The translations under genes and the position numbers were made by a program. Positions 20,767 to 29,646 of a stretch of 64,000 nucleotides of DNA are shown piece after piece; position 1 is the stretch's first letter; the number at the start of each line of letters is the position of its first letter. A model generated the notes under the pieces. That model was given only the letters and a program-made list of their open reading frames with translations. It was not told the DNA's origin and made no database searches. The stretch spans positions 32,241 through 96,240 of the forward strand of contig CATLJY010000046.1 in NCBI GenBank assembly GCA_949987705.1, given 5' to 3'. The DNA comes from Thereva unica (taxonomy: Eukaryota > Arthropoda > Insecta > Diptera > Therevidae).

Positions 20767-22191
20767 CTACACAGAGTCAATCTTCGCCATTACTTTTCTT
20801 GGCGATGACGCATATGCCGATGAACTTGGTCGAATAATGTTGCACTGAAGAAGCTCGCTTATCATGTTTTTAACAGATTCTCTTTTAGCAAACGGGATAC
20901 GATATGGCTTTTTCATTATCGGTACTTTGCTTGTGAGTTTAATTTCCATTGCCATTGAGTTACATTCTCCTAACTGCCTAAGTGTTTCGGCAAAACAATC
21001 GCGATATCGATTTATCAGGTCGTACAGTTTTGTCTTCTGAGCTGGACGTAGGTCACCATCTGTAGCGATATCTTCCTTTTCGATCCTTTCGATTCGGCAT
21101 GAATCGGGTTCGATAATCATACGGTGCTGATTCTTTATTAAGTCGTTTCCTAACAAAATTTCACATGAAATTGCTTTGTCTGGCACTACAATTAGTTCCC
21201 AATTTAACTGATATCCGTTGATCTCCATGGTAGTGTTCGTACATGCTGTACTTATAAGATGTCCTCCTGCGAAACCGTCCAGATTGACGGGTAGGCACTT
21301 ACTGAGAGAGCTTATAGTTCTCGCGGTCGATTCCTCAATCAGTGACCTATCGCTTCCTGGGTCAACAAACGCAGGAATATTCTTGTTATTAATCTTAACA
21401 ATTAATGTCCGGTTCTCGTCGTGCTTCCTTTCGGCGACTATCTGACAGATGTTGGCATCCGTGTGCTCATCATTTTCTGGTTGCATATGCTGGTGTGTCG
21501 ATGTAGACGATGTCTGTTCGTTTGCAACATTATCTATTCTTTGGTACTGCAGGCGTGCATTGATGTCGAGTAGTGGCAGTTGGGTAATTCTATCGGTTTC
21601 GCATGTAATTTGTCGTATGTTTGTGCCCCCGGTTTTTAATTTGTCTGGGCACGCGGATTCGGAGTGTGTGGTTCGTTGGCAGATGGTGCATCTGTTTCGG
21701 CGTTGTGGCTTTGGGCACTGTAATGAAATATGGCCGGCTTCATTACAATTATAACATGTAATTATGTTGGGTGATTTTCGTGAAGCTTGAGTAGGTTCGG
21801 TCGGAGGTTTTCGGTTTTGGTTTATCGGTTGCACTAGTGTACTGCGACGATTTGTATGACTCGTGTTGGCATTCCATGGTGTCGGCCGATTTGATAAGTA
21901 TCGTTCAATGGCGCGTCTCAGGTCATTCATACTATGAAACTCCTGACTCGACAAGGCTATTTGAATTTCGTTATGCTTGAGCCCGGTTCTCACATATTTA
22001 ATGACTGCTGAGTCACTTAGTTTGTATTTGTGGCCCATCGCTCTCATACGGTAGAAGTATTCTAAGATCTTTTCATCCGGTTTCCTCCATGATTTGGACA
22101 TTTTCAAATGTATGTCGGCCTCATTTTCACTACCGCCAAAATCTTGTAGTTGGCTCTCCTTGAATTCACTCCACGTTTGATATACGTTCAT
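20767..22191 (-). pseudogene. gypsy gag C-terminus, protease and start of reverse transcriptase
   Basis: A 474-codon frame. Residues 1-105 continue capsid (TWSEFKE, then YFYRMRAMGHKYKLSD). Two CX2CX4HX4C zinc knuckles follow at residues 146-159 and 168-181. The protease region spans about 260-352: the active-site segment reads AFVDPGSDRSLI, with Pro where Thr or Ser is normal (DPG rather than D-T/S-G), and the second half ends ISCEILLGNDLI. The reverse transcriptase begins near residue 416 (KLTSKVPIMKKPYRIPF) with the block NIIRPSSSAYAS, then runs out of frame. Gag and protease in one frame without a stop is usual for several gypsy clades. The start at 22191 is not a real initiation site; it lies just after the inserted transposon. 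Confidence 0.8.
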
Positions 22192-22221
22192 TAGAGATTC
22201 GCCCCATTGCTGGCCCCTTTA

Positions 22222-23035
22222 CGCCCGCCGCACATGCCCACACTCGCATTGGTCGACACGAGCCGCGTGCGAGTGGCAGTATTTGAAACCTATGGCCCAG
22301 TACCGAACTCCGCATTTGCTCTCACGTGTCGATTTCGGCACGGACATGAGCGTGTAGCGCGTGTCGGCTAGGTGATCGAGACACTAATTTTGAGTGGCAG
22401 TGGCGCGAGTGTTTGCAATGATGAAGGAATTAAATGAAACTGTTCGAAGCGGAAAATGCATATACGAAGTAAAATACCCAGATTTCAAAAATGCAAAATT
22501 AAAGAATTCAATTTTGAAATTCATTCCTAGACAACCTAAAATAGTTTTTGAATTTTGCGTCTGAAAACTCGGAAGTTAATTTAAATTTTCCATGGGTTTC
22601 CCTCTGAACATGTAAGAGCTCTTCCAATTTTTTCAGATGCTTTCCGAGACACTAATTTCGAAAGGCAGTGGCACGAGTCTTTGCTATGATGGCGGAACTC
22701 AATTAGCAGTTCGAAGCGAAAAAATTTTACCCGACGTTAAGCATCCAGAAAGAATCGTACTTCTTTAAATTCATTCCTAGTCGATCTAAAATAGCTTTTG
22801 AATTTTTCGTCTGAAAACTCGGAAGTTATTTAATCCTCCTTGTGTCTTTTATGTCTTCCTTCTGAACATGTAAGAGCTCTTCCAGTTTTTTCCCAAAAGT
22901 CGTTACCATCGTCGGATTGTCGGACTGATGTAAGACTCGTGTTAGCAAATGCGGACAAGCACGTATCCACCAATGTCAGTACCACATTGGCGCAGTGTCG
23001 TGTACGAGTGCGAGTGTGGGCATGTGCGGCGGGCG
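22222..23035. mobile_element. PIF/Harbinger-like non-autonomous transposon inserted in gag
   Basis: The ends CGCCCGCCGCACATGCCCAC (left) and its inverse (right, ending GTGCGGCGGGCG) match perfectly over about 27 bp and are flanked by TTA on both sides (22219-22221 and 23036-23038). A TWA 3-bp target duplication is typical of PIF/Harbinger. The 814-bp element contains two tandem copies, 268 bp apart, of a segment with a MADF-like coding exon, and no transposase. Removing it and one TTA joins two gag segments, though a one-base frame difference remains, so gag acquired another indel. Confidence 0.75.
22418..22566 (+). pseudogene. MADF-like exon carried by the transposon (first of two copies)
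   Basis: Plus-strand translation from ATG reads MMKELNETVRSGKCIYEVKY then PDFKNAKLKNSILKFI, ending in a stop after about 47 codons. It fits the N-terminal half of a MADF domain (L-x-x-x-V-x-x-x-x-C-I-Y-x-x-x-x-P-D-F-K-N). MADF and Myb-like domains are DNA-binding modules and are found as the second protein of PIF/Harbinger transposons. The second tandem copy (from 22682) has an in-frame TAG after six codons. Whether this is a piece of the transposon's own DNA-binding protein or a captured host exon cannot be decided here. Confidence 0.5.
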
Positions 23036-23594
23036 TTAGCTTTGTGTTTATTGCTATTAATATTGCACGTTCACTCCAATTATGAACGTGGATTAGCTGG
23101 TTTATTCGGGAAACAAATTGCTCTGCTGTCGGTGATAAATCACTAGAGGGGTCGAATTCCGGCAAAAGTGCGGTTAATTCTGAAATGGAAGGTGAATCTC
23201 GTGAGGGCGACAATAAACCTGTATTTGTAATTTGTGTGTAGCGGTTGGCGGCTGGTTGACGAATGTGTGCTGATAAGGTGTCTGATGGACTCGGTTGTGC
23301 GGATGCATGGACTGAGGACTGTTGTTGGCTGTTCAGCAATTCGCATGTTGTTTTGAGATTTGTCACTATCTCCCGGAGCGCTGTATTCATGTGACTCATT
23401 TCCAGCTTGAGTTCACGCAGATCATCCTGTTGCGTGTCGCCTATGTCTTCCAGTTCGTCCTCCGCTACTTCATCCACGTCTAACGTTTCACAAAGTCGCG
23501 TTAACAACTCCGCGCGGGATCCCGATACCGGCAAATTATGCTTCCGTAACAGCATCTTTAATTTAGGGATTTTTAGCGAGTCTAATTTAATCAT
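22830..23594 (-). pseudogene. gag, N-terminal part with SAP-like motif, ending inside an inserted transposon
   Basis: The frame starts at ATG 23594, about 85 nt after the primer binding site, a natural gag position. Residues 8-42 read like a SAP domain (LKIPKLKMLLRKHNLPVSGS followed by RAELLTRLCE), a helix-turn-helix DNA-binding fold. An acidic linker follows (VDEVAEDELEDIGD), then a Ser/Thr/Gln-rich stretch, then a capsid-like beginning near FVSRINQLIHVHNWSE. Genuine gag ends near residue 186 (position 23036). The remaining 68 residues are translated from the inserted DNA transposon, so the frame is a chimera. The SAP motif in gag is noteworthy because it could tether particles to chromatin; that role is inference. 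Confidence 0.7.
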
Positions 23595-23678
23595 GATTTA
23601 TTTATTAATTTTCCGGCAATCGTTCAGATACTCGAAACGGTTTATTTCCTACCGATGGTTCCGATTTTACTGGATTGT

Positions 23679-23691
23679 ATCCCACTTCTGA
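23679..23691 (-). other. Primer binding site, tRNA-Leu type
   Basis: Minus-strand TCAGAAGTGGGAT lies three bases inside the 5' LTR. It equals the complement of the 3' end of animal tRNA-Leu (which ends ...ATCCCACTTCTGACA before CCA). The bases that should pair with CCA do not match, so priming efficiency is doubtful. Confidence 0.65.
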
Positions 23692-23694
23692 AAA

Positions 23695-23994
23695 TGTCAG
23701 GATTCCCTCTTAGGGCACGAGCTACGAAACCACAACAAAATAAAGAAATCCTCGATTTAAATTTTCATAACTTTATTTTTAATTCTTCGGTATATAAAAA
23801 TTGAAAGGTCACGCGTACGTTTAAATTTTCGGAAAGAAATCTCTTTTATTTTTCCGTCGTAAGAGACTTTAATTTCGTGTCGTTCGGGTTATTTTTCCGC
23901 CACCATTCTTCTTCTTCTTCTTCTTCTTCTCGAAATTTTCCTTTTTTTTAGCTTTGTGTTCCATTAGCCATGGATCATTGCCAGATCCATGACA
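23695..23994 (-). repeat. 5' LTR of the gypsy element
   Basis: Same sequence as the 3' LTR apart from a shorter (TTC)n tract, a missing AAACC and about five substitutions. On the minus strand it starts TGTCATGGATCTGG and ends ...CCTGACA, three bases before the primer binding site. Confidence 0.92.
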
Positions 23995-24109
23995 CTACTA
24001 AAGGCGCAAACAGATTTTTGAAGGGTTGGTTAACTTCTTTAGGCACCATTGGCACTTTTTCGCGTCATGCACACTTTTCTTGCACACCCGTTTCTGGGCA
24101 ATTGAGACT

Positions 24110-24440
24110 ATGTAGCTGGGTAAAGCATGGAAAATTTTGGTTGAACTCCACCTACAAACAGCAGCGTGTACCTCTATGGTGTGCGAGGCAAAATAGCCTG
24201 CGATTGGTGGGAAGGATTGGGTTCCAATGTTTCAATACAGAAGCTGCTTTCAGCATTCATTTCATATTCGCGCAATGTAGACGCCGCTCTCAAAATTCAT
24301 GTCATGTTGTCCCACATATTCATTTCATATTCTCGCGATGCAGACGCCGCTCTCACCATTCATTTCATCCTCTCGCACACCATCGCTGCTGTCTGTTGCT
24401 GAAGCCCGCTTAAAAACTGCCATGCTCTAGCCAGCTACAT
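24110..24440. mobile_element. MITE copy 1 within the duplicated unit
   Basis: Left end ATGTAGCTGGGTAAAGCATGG, right end CCATGCTCTAGCCAGCTACAT form inverted repeats with two mismatches, extending weakly inward. The left terminus has diverged more than in the second copy. No coding sequence. Confidence 0.6.
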
Positions 24441-24552
24441 GGCTGCAATATTTACATATTTTGTTTGGATTAATCTCTTTCGGCAATATGGAATACGTTT
24501 CGGTGTTTCGCCCATTCGACTGGGCATCTGTATTTTACTTACATACATATCT

Positions 24553-24802
24553 ACCCAGATTACGTCGTCAAAATGCCTGTGTGACGGACACTTCTAAGTG
24601 GAGGGTCAGTCGCATAGGCAGATATGGTGACGCGAAAAACGGCGGTACCATTCTCACCGTATGGTGTCCGAAGAAGGAGGCGGAGGGAGGCGGGGGGAAA
24701 CTCAACTGCGGGCTGGACCTTGCCTACGTGCGATTCCAGAAGGACAAGCCGGAGGAAATGGTAGAGCCGGCCGGAAAGGCAGCTGAACAAGGGGACCAGT
24801 GA
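24553..24802 (+). pseudogene. ORF1 (gag-like) C-terminal remainder of the I/Loa-like LINE
   Basis: The frame ending TGA at 24800-24802 reads TSKWRVSRIGRYGDAKNGGT, then LNCGLDLAYVRFQKDKPEE, after the truncation point at 24553. Only about 83 codons belong to the LINE; the upstream part of the open frame (from 24461) is repeat sequence. ORF1 proteins of this group bind the element RNA and carry zinc knuckles, which would have been upstream of the truncation. The stop is one base before the ORF2 ATG, so ORF2 may be reached by termination-reinitiation. Confidence 0.6.
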
Positions 24803-24803
24803 A

Positions 24804-27800
24804 ATGGAATCCTCGTCAGCTGGGCGGGAGGTGGGCCAGTTCCGGCAATTAAAGGTTTGCCAGTTGAATCTACACCATAGCAGAGCAGCATCAGCAATGA
24901 TGACGCGAGGCTTCGGTGAGATGAAGCTGGATATTGCTCTCATACAGGAACCCTGGATCTACAAGGGTAGGATTAGGGGACTATCTGGGAGCTTTGACAC
25001 TCTGTACGTTCCCAATGCGAATGAAAGAGTGAGGACGTGTGTGCTGGTGAAACACGGAGTGCAGGCGGTTTTACTGCCGCACTTGTGCACACCAGATCTC
25101 ACAGCAGTACGCGTAGGTACTGGAAGTGGGGCTTTCATTCTAGCCTCAGCCTACCTTCCGTACGATTCGCCAGATCCTCCGCCCACCAGGGAGTTGGAAA
25201 TTCTGGTTATTACCTGTGGCGAAAAAGGCACAGGGTTAATAGTTGATTGCGACGCAAATGCACACAACACGGTGTGGGGAAGCACCAACGACAACCATAG
25301 AGGAGAGGCTTTGCTCGAATTTGTGGAATGCAACAATCTAGTTATTGCAAATAGAGGGGTAGAACCAACCTTCGTCGATGCTAGACGAAGGGAAGTCATA
25401 GATATAACTCTATGCAGCAACCGGATGTTGACAAGATTGACCAACTGGGAGGTGATGGATCGGACGACTATGTCAGATCACAGAGCCATTTCATTTGAGA
25501 TAGCGTACGGAACCCCGGGCAGGGGAGACGGAATTAGAACAACGAGAATTCCCCGCAACACGGACACGTCTAGATATACTGAAATGTTGCGCAGGAATCT
25601 CGGGGAGCGTGTGCCAAGGGCACCGAAAACCACAAGAGAAGCAGAGTCTCAGTTGCATGTCCTGCAGACAGCGATAGAGAACGCTTTTCGAGTGGCGTGT
25701 CCTCTTACGTCAGTGGATGACCATGATCCCACACCCTGGTGGTGTAGGGAGCTGGAGAAACTGAAGAAAGAGGTCAGAAGGGCTTTCAACCAAGCGATGA
25801 GGTGCAATGACCCGGTTGCCTGGGAGAATTACAAAGCCAAGAAAAGAGAAATGAAACAAACTCTGCGACGACGGAAAAGGGAGTCGTGGAGGGACTTCTG
25901 CTCGAGCATGGAGAGCATATCTGAGGCCAGCAGACTTCAGAAAATGATCTCCAGGGACCCGGTCTCCAAAGTCGGACTCGTCCGTGACCCGTCGGGGAGG
26001 ATGACGGAGACGCTGGAGGAAACCAACAAGATCCTGATGGAAGTTCACTTTCCTGGCAGCTATATCTCGGGTAAATCTTGGACTATTCGTAACAGAATGG
26101 CTACAAGGATGAACCGAGAGGAGGCTAACGGGGTGGTGACGGAGGAAGGGGTGAGACGTGCAATAGACACATTCTCTCCCTTCAAGACATCGGGGCGTGA
26201 CGGAATATTCCCTGCGCTGCTTCAATGGGGCAAAGAAATCATTGCACCCAGGCTTAGGGGAATATTCGTTACCTGTCTAGCAACAGGATACATTCCGGCG
26301 GTGTGGAGGGAAACCAAAGTGGTATTTCTCCCTAAGCCAGGCAAGAAGGACTGCACCGAGGCGAAGTCCTCCAGGCCAGTCAGCCTAACATCCTTTCTGT
26401 TGAAAACAATGGAAAGAGTGGTGGCAGACCACCTGGAGAGTACTATGCTAAGGAGGCACCCTTTAAGTAGAAGCCAGCACGCTTACCAGGCTGGCAGATC
26501 TACAGAAACGGCACTTCACCAACTGGTGCGAGTAGCCGAGGGGGAACTGTATACCGGAGGCATAGCGATGGCCGTTATTATGGACATCGAAGGCGCCTTC
26601 GACAAGATACAGTTCAACAAACTCAAAGACGCTCTGGTGAGGCGCGAGGTCAGCCCCATGATTGTAAGGTGGGTGGACAGCATGCTGAAAAACAGAGCGG
26701 TAAGGATTCAGACAGGAGACTCGCGGCTTCAAGGGAGGGTCAGCAAGGGATGCCCACAGGGCGGGGTCCTATCGCCCCTCCTGTGGAACATCACTGTGCA
26801 CACTCTGCTTAGGCGGCTAGAGGTAATGGGCGTGCATACCGTTGGGTATGCAGATGATGTAGCGATTGTGGCACGTGGCAAGTTTATGAGCACTACGGCA
26901 GATATCATGAGGAATGCACTCCAAGTGGTTGAGCAGTGGTGTACGGAACAGGGCCTCACCATAAATGCCAATAAGACAGACGCGATAATCTTCACTAGGA
27001 AGATTAAAGATCTGGATTTTCAGCCCCTCATGCTTTTTGGATCGAGGATCAAGGTGTCTGGGATGGTCAAGTATCTGGGTGTATACTTGGACTCGCGACT
27101 AACCTGGAAATACCACGTTGAAGAGAAGATTAAGAAGGCGACAAGGGTGCTTCACCAGTGCAGAAGAGTATGTGGACTAAGGTGGGGTATCTCACCAAGG
27201 TTAGCATACTGGACATATACCATGATGGTGAGACCCATCATAACTTATGCCTCGGTGGTCTGGTGGACTAAAGCCACACAGAAAACCGTCAAGAGGCATT
27301 TGGACAAGGTGCAAAGAATGGCCAGCGTAGGTGTGAGCGGTGCTTTCCGCACCACACCCGCCGCGGCATTGGAGGCGCTGTTAGGTCTGCTGCCGTTAGA
27401 TCTCCAGGTGATGAAGACTGCGGCAGCCTCAGCGATTCGGATGAGACGGGATGCCGCATGGCAGGCGTCAGGAACCTTATATGGGCACATGAAGATCCTG
27501 GATCGCATTAAAGGGATTAGGGAGCTCATGATGCCCATGGAAGGGATCACAAAAATGAGGGTGATCGAAAGGTATCATAAAACCCTCATAGGGAACGGAA
27601 CGCTCCCGGAAGGGAGACCGGAAGACATATATATCTTCACGGACGTATCCATGATTGACGGCAGAGCAGGTGCGGGAGTCTTCTCAGAGGACTTAAATCT
27701 GACCTGCTCTCTGGCTTTGGGGAATTACACCTCAGTCTACCAGGCGGAAATGCTTGCTCTGCTGCACGTGCTGGATCACATAAATGAGGGTCAGGTGCAG

Positions 27801-28517
27801 GGAAGAAGTATCCTTATAGCACTGGACAATCAGGCTGTGATTAAGCGCATGAACCAGACAGAGATTAATGCGTCTCTGGCGTTGGAATGTGTCCAAAAAC
27901 TGAACAGGTGTGCGCAACAAAACAACGTGACGCTAGCTTGGGTTAGAGGACATACAGGCATCGATGGGAACGAAAAGGCTGACAACCTGGCAAAACAGGG
28001 GTCAACCTCGGAATTCTGGGGACCGGAGCCATACTCTGCCATTGGCAGAGGGTTGGTAAGGAACTACATCGAGAAATGGGTCGCTGAGGAACACCGGAGA
28101 CGGTGGGACGCTATGACCACGTGTAGGCAGGCTAAGATGGTGCTTACGTTGCCGATTACCGCAGCCAGAAGAAGGATCCTGCATATGCAAAGGAGAACCC
28201 TCAGATGGTTGGTGGCACTGATTACAGGACACGGATGTTTCAGGTATCACCTAAAAAGAATGGGAATTCTGGAGGATGACACCTGTCGGATGTGCCTGGA
28301 GGAACCTGAGACGACCACACACATAGTGTGTCACTGTCCGGCGGTGGCGAGGAAAAGGGCTGCCATAACTGGACTACATTGGATGGAGGACATGAGGCAG
28401 ACTCCCTTCAATCAGCTGCTTGCGATAACTAGGGGAGTCGAAGTAAGGGAGCAATGCAACCCCAATAAGATGACTCTAGGCAGAGGGACGAAAAGGGACC
28501 CGCAAATAGTGGTCTGA
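24804..28517 (+). CDS. LINE ORF2: APE endonuclease, reverse transcriptase, RNase H (intact, 1237 aa)
   Basis: Starts at ATG 24804, immediately after the ORF1 stop. Residues about 16-235 form an apurinic-type endonuclease (LNLHHSRAAS, QEPW with Glu49, DCDANAH near 148-154, SDHRAIS with His226). The reverse transcriptase has KVVFLPKPGKKD, block A MDIEGAFD (593-600), KGCPQGGVLSPLLW (648-661) and GYADDV (681-686). RNase H spans about 940-1065 with Asp947, Glu982, Asp1008 and Asp1060; its first motif reads TDVS where TDGS is usual. A C-terminal CX2C...HX2CXC finger (C1161, C1164, H1173, C1176 or C1178) follows. All expected catalytic acids are present, and 1237 residues is normal for the group. 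The protein would nick target DNA and prime cDNA synthesis there. Whether it is transcribed here is unknown, since the 5' promoter was lost in truncation. Confidence 0.92.
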   Translation: MESSSAGREVGQFRQLKVCQLNLHHSRAASAMMTRGFGEMKLDIALIQEPWIYKGRIRGLSGSFDTLYVPNANERVRTCVLVKHGVQAVLLPHLCTPDLTAVRVGTGSGAFILASAYLPYDSPDPPPTRELEILVITCGEKGTGLIVDCDANAHNTVWGSTNDNHRGEALLEFVECNNLVIANRGVEPTFVDARRREVIDITLCSNRMLTRLTNWEVMDRTTMSDHRAISFEIAYGTPGRGDGIRTTRIPRNTDTSRYTEMLRRNLGERVPRAPKTTREAESQLHVLQTAIENAFRVACPLTSVDDHDPTPWWCRELEKLKKEVRRAFNQAMRCNDPVAWENYKAKKREMKQTLRRRKRESWRDFCSSMESISEASRLQKMISRDPVSKVGLVRDPSGRMTETLEETNKILMEVHFPGSYISGKSWTIRNRMATRMNREEANGVVTEEGVRRAIDTFSPFKTSGRDGIFPALLQWGKEIIAPRLRGIFVTCLATGYIPAVWRETKVVFLPKPGKKDCTEAKSSRPVSLTSFLLKTMERVVADHLESTMLRRHPLSRSQHAYQAGRSTETALHQLVRVAEGELYTGGIAMAVIMDIEGAFDKIQFNKLKDALVRREVSPMIVRWVDSMLKNRAVRIQTGDSRLQGRVSKGCPQGGVLSPLLWNITVHTLLRRLEVMGVHTVGYADDVAIVARGKFMSTTADIMRNALQVVEQWCTEQGLTINANKTDAIIFTRKIKDLDFQPLMLFGSRIKVSGMVKYLGVYLDSRLTWKYHVEEKIKKATRVLHQCRRVCGLRWGISPRLAYWTYTMMVRPIITYASVVWWTKATQKTVKRHLDKVQRMASVGVSGAFRTTPAAALEALLGLLPLDLQVMKTAAASAIRMRRDAAWQASGTLYGHMKILDRIKGIRELMMPMEGITKMRVIERYHKTLIGNGTLPEGRPEDIYIFTDVSMIDGRAGAGVFSEDLNLTCSLALGNYTSVYQAEMLALLHVLDHINEGQVQGRSILIALDNQAVIKRMNQTEINASLALECVQKLNRCAQQNNVTLAWVRGHTGIDGNEKADNLAKQGSTSEFWGPEPYSAIGRGLVRNYIEKWVAEEHRRRWDAMTTCRQAKMVLTLPITAARRRILHMQRRTLRWLVALITGHGCFRYHLKRMGILEDDTCRMCLEEPETTTHIVCHCPAVARKRAAITGLHWMEDMRQTPFNQLLAITRGVEVREQCNPNKMTLGRGTKRDPQIVV

Positions 28518-28711
28518 TTCGATATCCCTCGAAAATCTATATATATACATACATATCTGGGGTAGTAGGTTACGTTAATGAAGTGTTAACTTTTGAAGTG
28601 TTAACTTCTTTAGGCACGATTGGTACTTTTTCGACAGGGGTAAAAAACCAAGAATTCGTGTCAGGCGCACGTTTGTTGCGCATCCGTTTCCGGGCACTTG
28701 TGGCTATGTAG

Positions 28712-28979
28712 ATGTAGCTGGCTAGAGCATGGAAACTTTTGGTTTAGCTCCACCTACAAACAGCAGCGTATAATTCTATGGTGTGCGAGGCAAAATAGCC
28801 CGCGCTTGGTGGGAGGGATAGCGTTTCAATGTTGCAATGCAGAAGCTGATCTCAGCATTCATTTCATATTCTCGCAATGCAGACGCCGCTTCCACAATTC
28901 ATGTCATATTCCCGCACACCATAGCTGCTGTGTGTTGCTGGACCTCGACTAAAAGCTGCCATGCTCTAGCCAGCTACAT
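28712..28979. mobile_element. MITE copy 2 within the duplicated unit
   Basis: ATGTAGCTGGCTAGAGCATGG at the left and its exact inverse (CCATGCTCTAGCCAGCTACAT) at the right bound 268 bp; pairing continues with gaps through AAACTTTTGG / CTAAAAGCTG. Same family as copy 1. No transposase, no clear target duplication. Confidence 0.7.
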
Positions 28980-29127
28980 GGATGCAATATGTAAATAATT
29001 TGCTTGGATTAATCGCTTTCGGTAACATGGAATACGTTTCGGCGTTTCGCCTATTCGACTGGGCATCAGTATTTTACTTACATATCTGGGGTAGTATGTT
29101 ATATTATTTACTATGTATTATATACTA

Positions 29128-29646
29128 GGGGTATTCACGCTAAAGTGTATCATTGTAAACGGTGCAAATATACAATGCAAATTTACAACGAAGAGTGAAC
29201 GCTCCGTTTGCAATCTATTGTAAATACATCGAAGAAGAAGACAATTTTTTCGTTTTGAGAGGTAGTCAAGATGCCGCGGAAAAGTCCAAAAGAAATTTTA
29301 CTTGACGAAGTAATGAAAATTGCAGTGACGGAAATTAACGAGATTGACGATTCGGGTAACTTTTATTATTTCCATAAGTTTTACCAATAAAATATGAAAA
29401 TTTTCTAAGATCTCGAATCTGAAATTGATGACCTTCAATTTACCATATCCTGATCCGTTTTGAACACCTGTCAAATATATTAATACAACGATACAATACG
29501 TAATACAACACTTTTTAGTGTAGTAAAATTACAACGCTCTTGTAAATATTTTTATATGAGTAAGCCTTGTATTATTTTACAAAGGTGTAACCAAATACAC
29601 TCAATACAACGATACAAGGCTGAATACAACAAAGCGTGAATACCCC
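29128..29646. mobile_element. Small DNA transposon with TA target duplication
   Basis: GGGGTATTCACGCT at the left and AGCGTGAATACCCC at the right are perfect 14-bp inverted repeats, flanked by TA on both sides. Both inner flanks are rich in TTGTAT/GTTGTA phrases. The element contains one small two-exon ORF at its left side. TA target duplication suggests Tc1/mariner or a PIF-related IS-like superfamily; the protein fragment is too short to decide. Confidence 0.65.
29271..29453 (+). CDS. Short two-exon ORF, possible N-terminus of a transposon protein
   Basis: The ATG at 29271 opens MPRKSPKEILLDEVMKIAV, continuing to INEIDDS. A GT at 29356 (GGGTAACT) and an AG at 29408-29409 (TTTTCTAAG) would define a 54-nt intron. 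Splicing joins the acid-rich run DDS to DLESEIDDL in frame, and the frame then ends TGA at 29451-29453 after about 42 codons. Unspliced, the frame stops at 29388-29390. The smooth continuation of the acidic run across the intron is the main support. It is a plausible leftover of the start of a transposase or its accessory protein; the rest was lost when the element became non-autonomous. Confidence 0.4.

Larger units (their letters stand above)
18066..23994 (-). mobile_element. Complete Ty3/gypsy LTR retrotransposon with CTAC target duplication
   Basis: Two directly repeated LTRs (18066-18372 and 23695-23994) bound a 5.9-kb element, flanked on both sides by CTAC (18062-18065 and 23995-23998). 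On the minus strand it contains, in order, a tRNA-Leu-type primer binding site, gag with a SAP-like motif, capsid and two zinc knuckles, protease, reverse transcriptase, RNase H and integrase, which is the Ty3/gypsy order; no envelope gene is seen. By eye the two LTRs differ by about five substitutions plus small indels in T and TTC runs over 300 bp, so the insertion is fairly recent. It is nevertheless inactive: gag is split by a DNA transposon, reverse transcriptase is frameshifted, and an in-frame stop lies at 20437-20439. Confidence 0.92.
24553..28545 (+). mobile_element. I/Loa-like LINE with intact ORF2 and 13-bp target duplication
   Basis: TACATACATATCT occurs immediately before (24540-24552) and after (28546-28558) the element, a clear target-site duplication, and the interrupted repeat unit resumes after it. 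The element begins inside ORF1 (5'-truncated, as is common after incomplete reverse transcription), holds a full-length uninterrupted ORF2, and has a very short 3' end of about 28 nt finishing in TATATATA without a poly(A) tail. Endonuclease, reverse transcriptase and RNase H in one protein place it in the I group (Loa- or R1-like). Absence of any disabling change in ORF2 marks it as the youngest LINE in the window. Confidence 0.9.
24028..29110. repeat. Tandemly duplicated unit of about 0.5 kb, first copy split by a LINE
   Basis: Two units begin GTTAACTTCTTTAGGCAC (about 24029 and 28600) and end near ACATATCTGGGGTAGTA (28551-28568 for the first, 29081-29097 for the second). They share most of their sequence, with the first longer by about 70 bp due to an internal duplication of a CATTCATTTCATATTC/GCAGACGCCGCTCTC block. 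The first copy is cut by the I/Loa-like LINE at 24552/28546. The frames at 23970-24413 and 28698-28952 are translations of this repeat, not genes. Confidence 0.8.

Noticed and set aside
24560..28250. Many minus-strand ORFs opposite the LINE ORF2 (for example 25710-26225, 27245-27550)
   Set aside because: Antisense shadows of the uninterrupted 1237-codon ORF.
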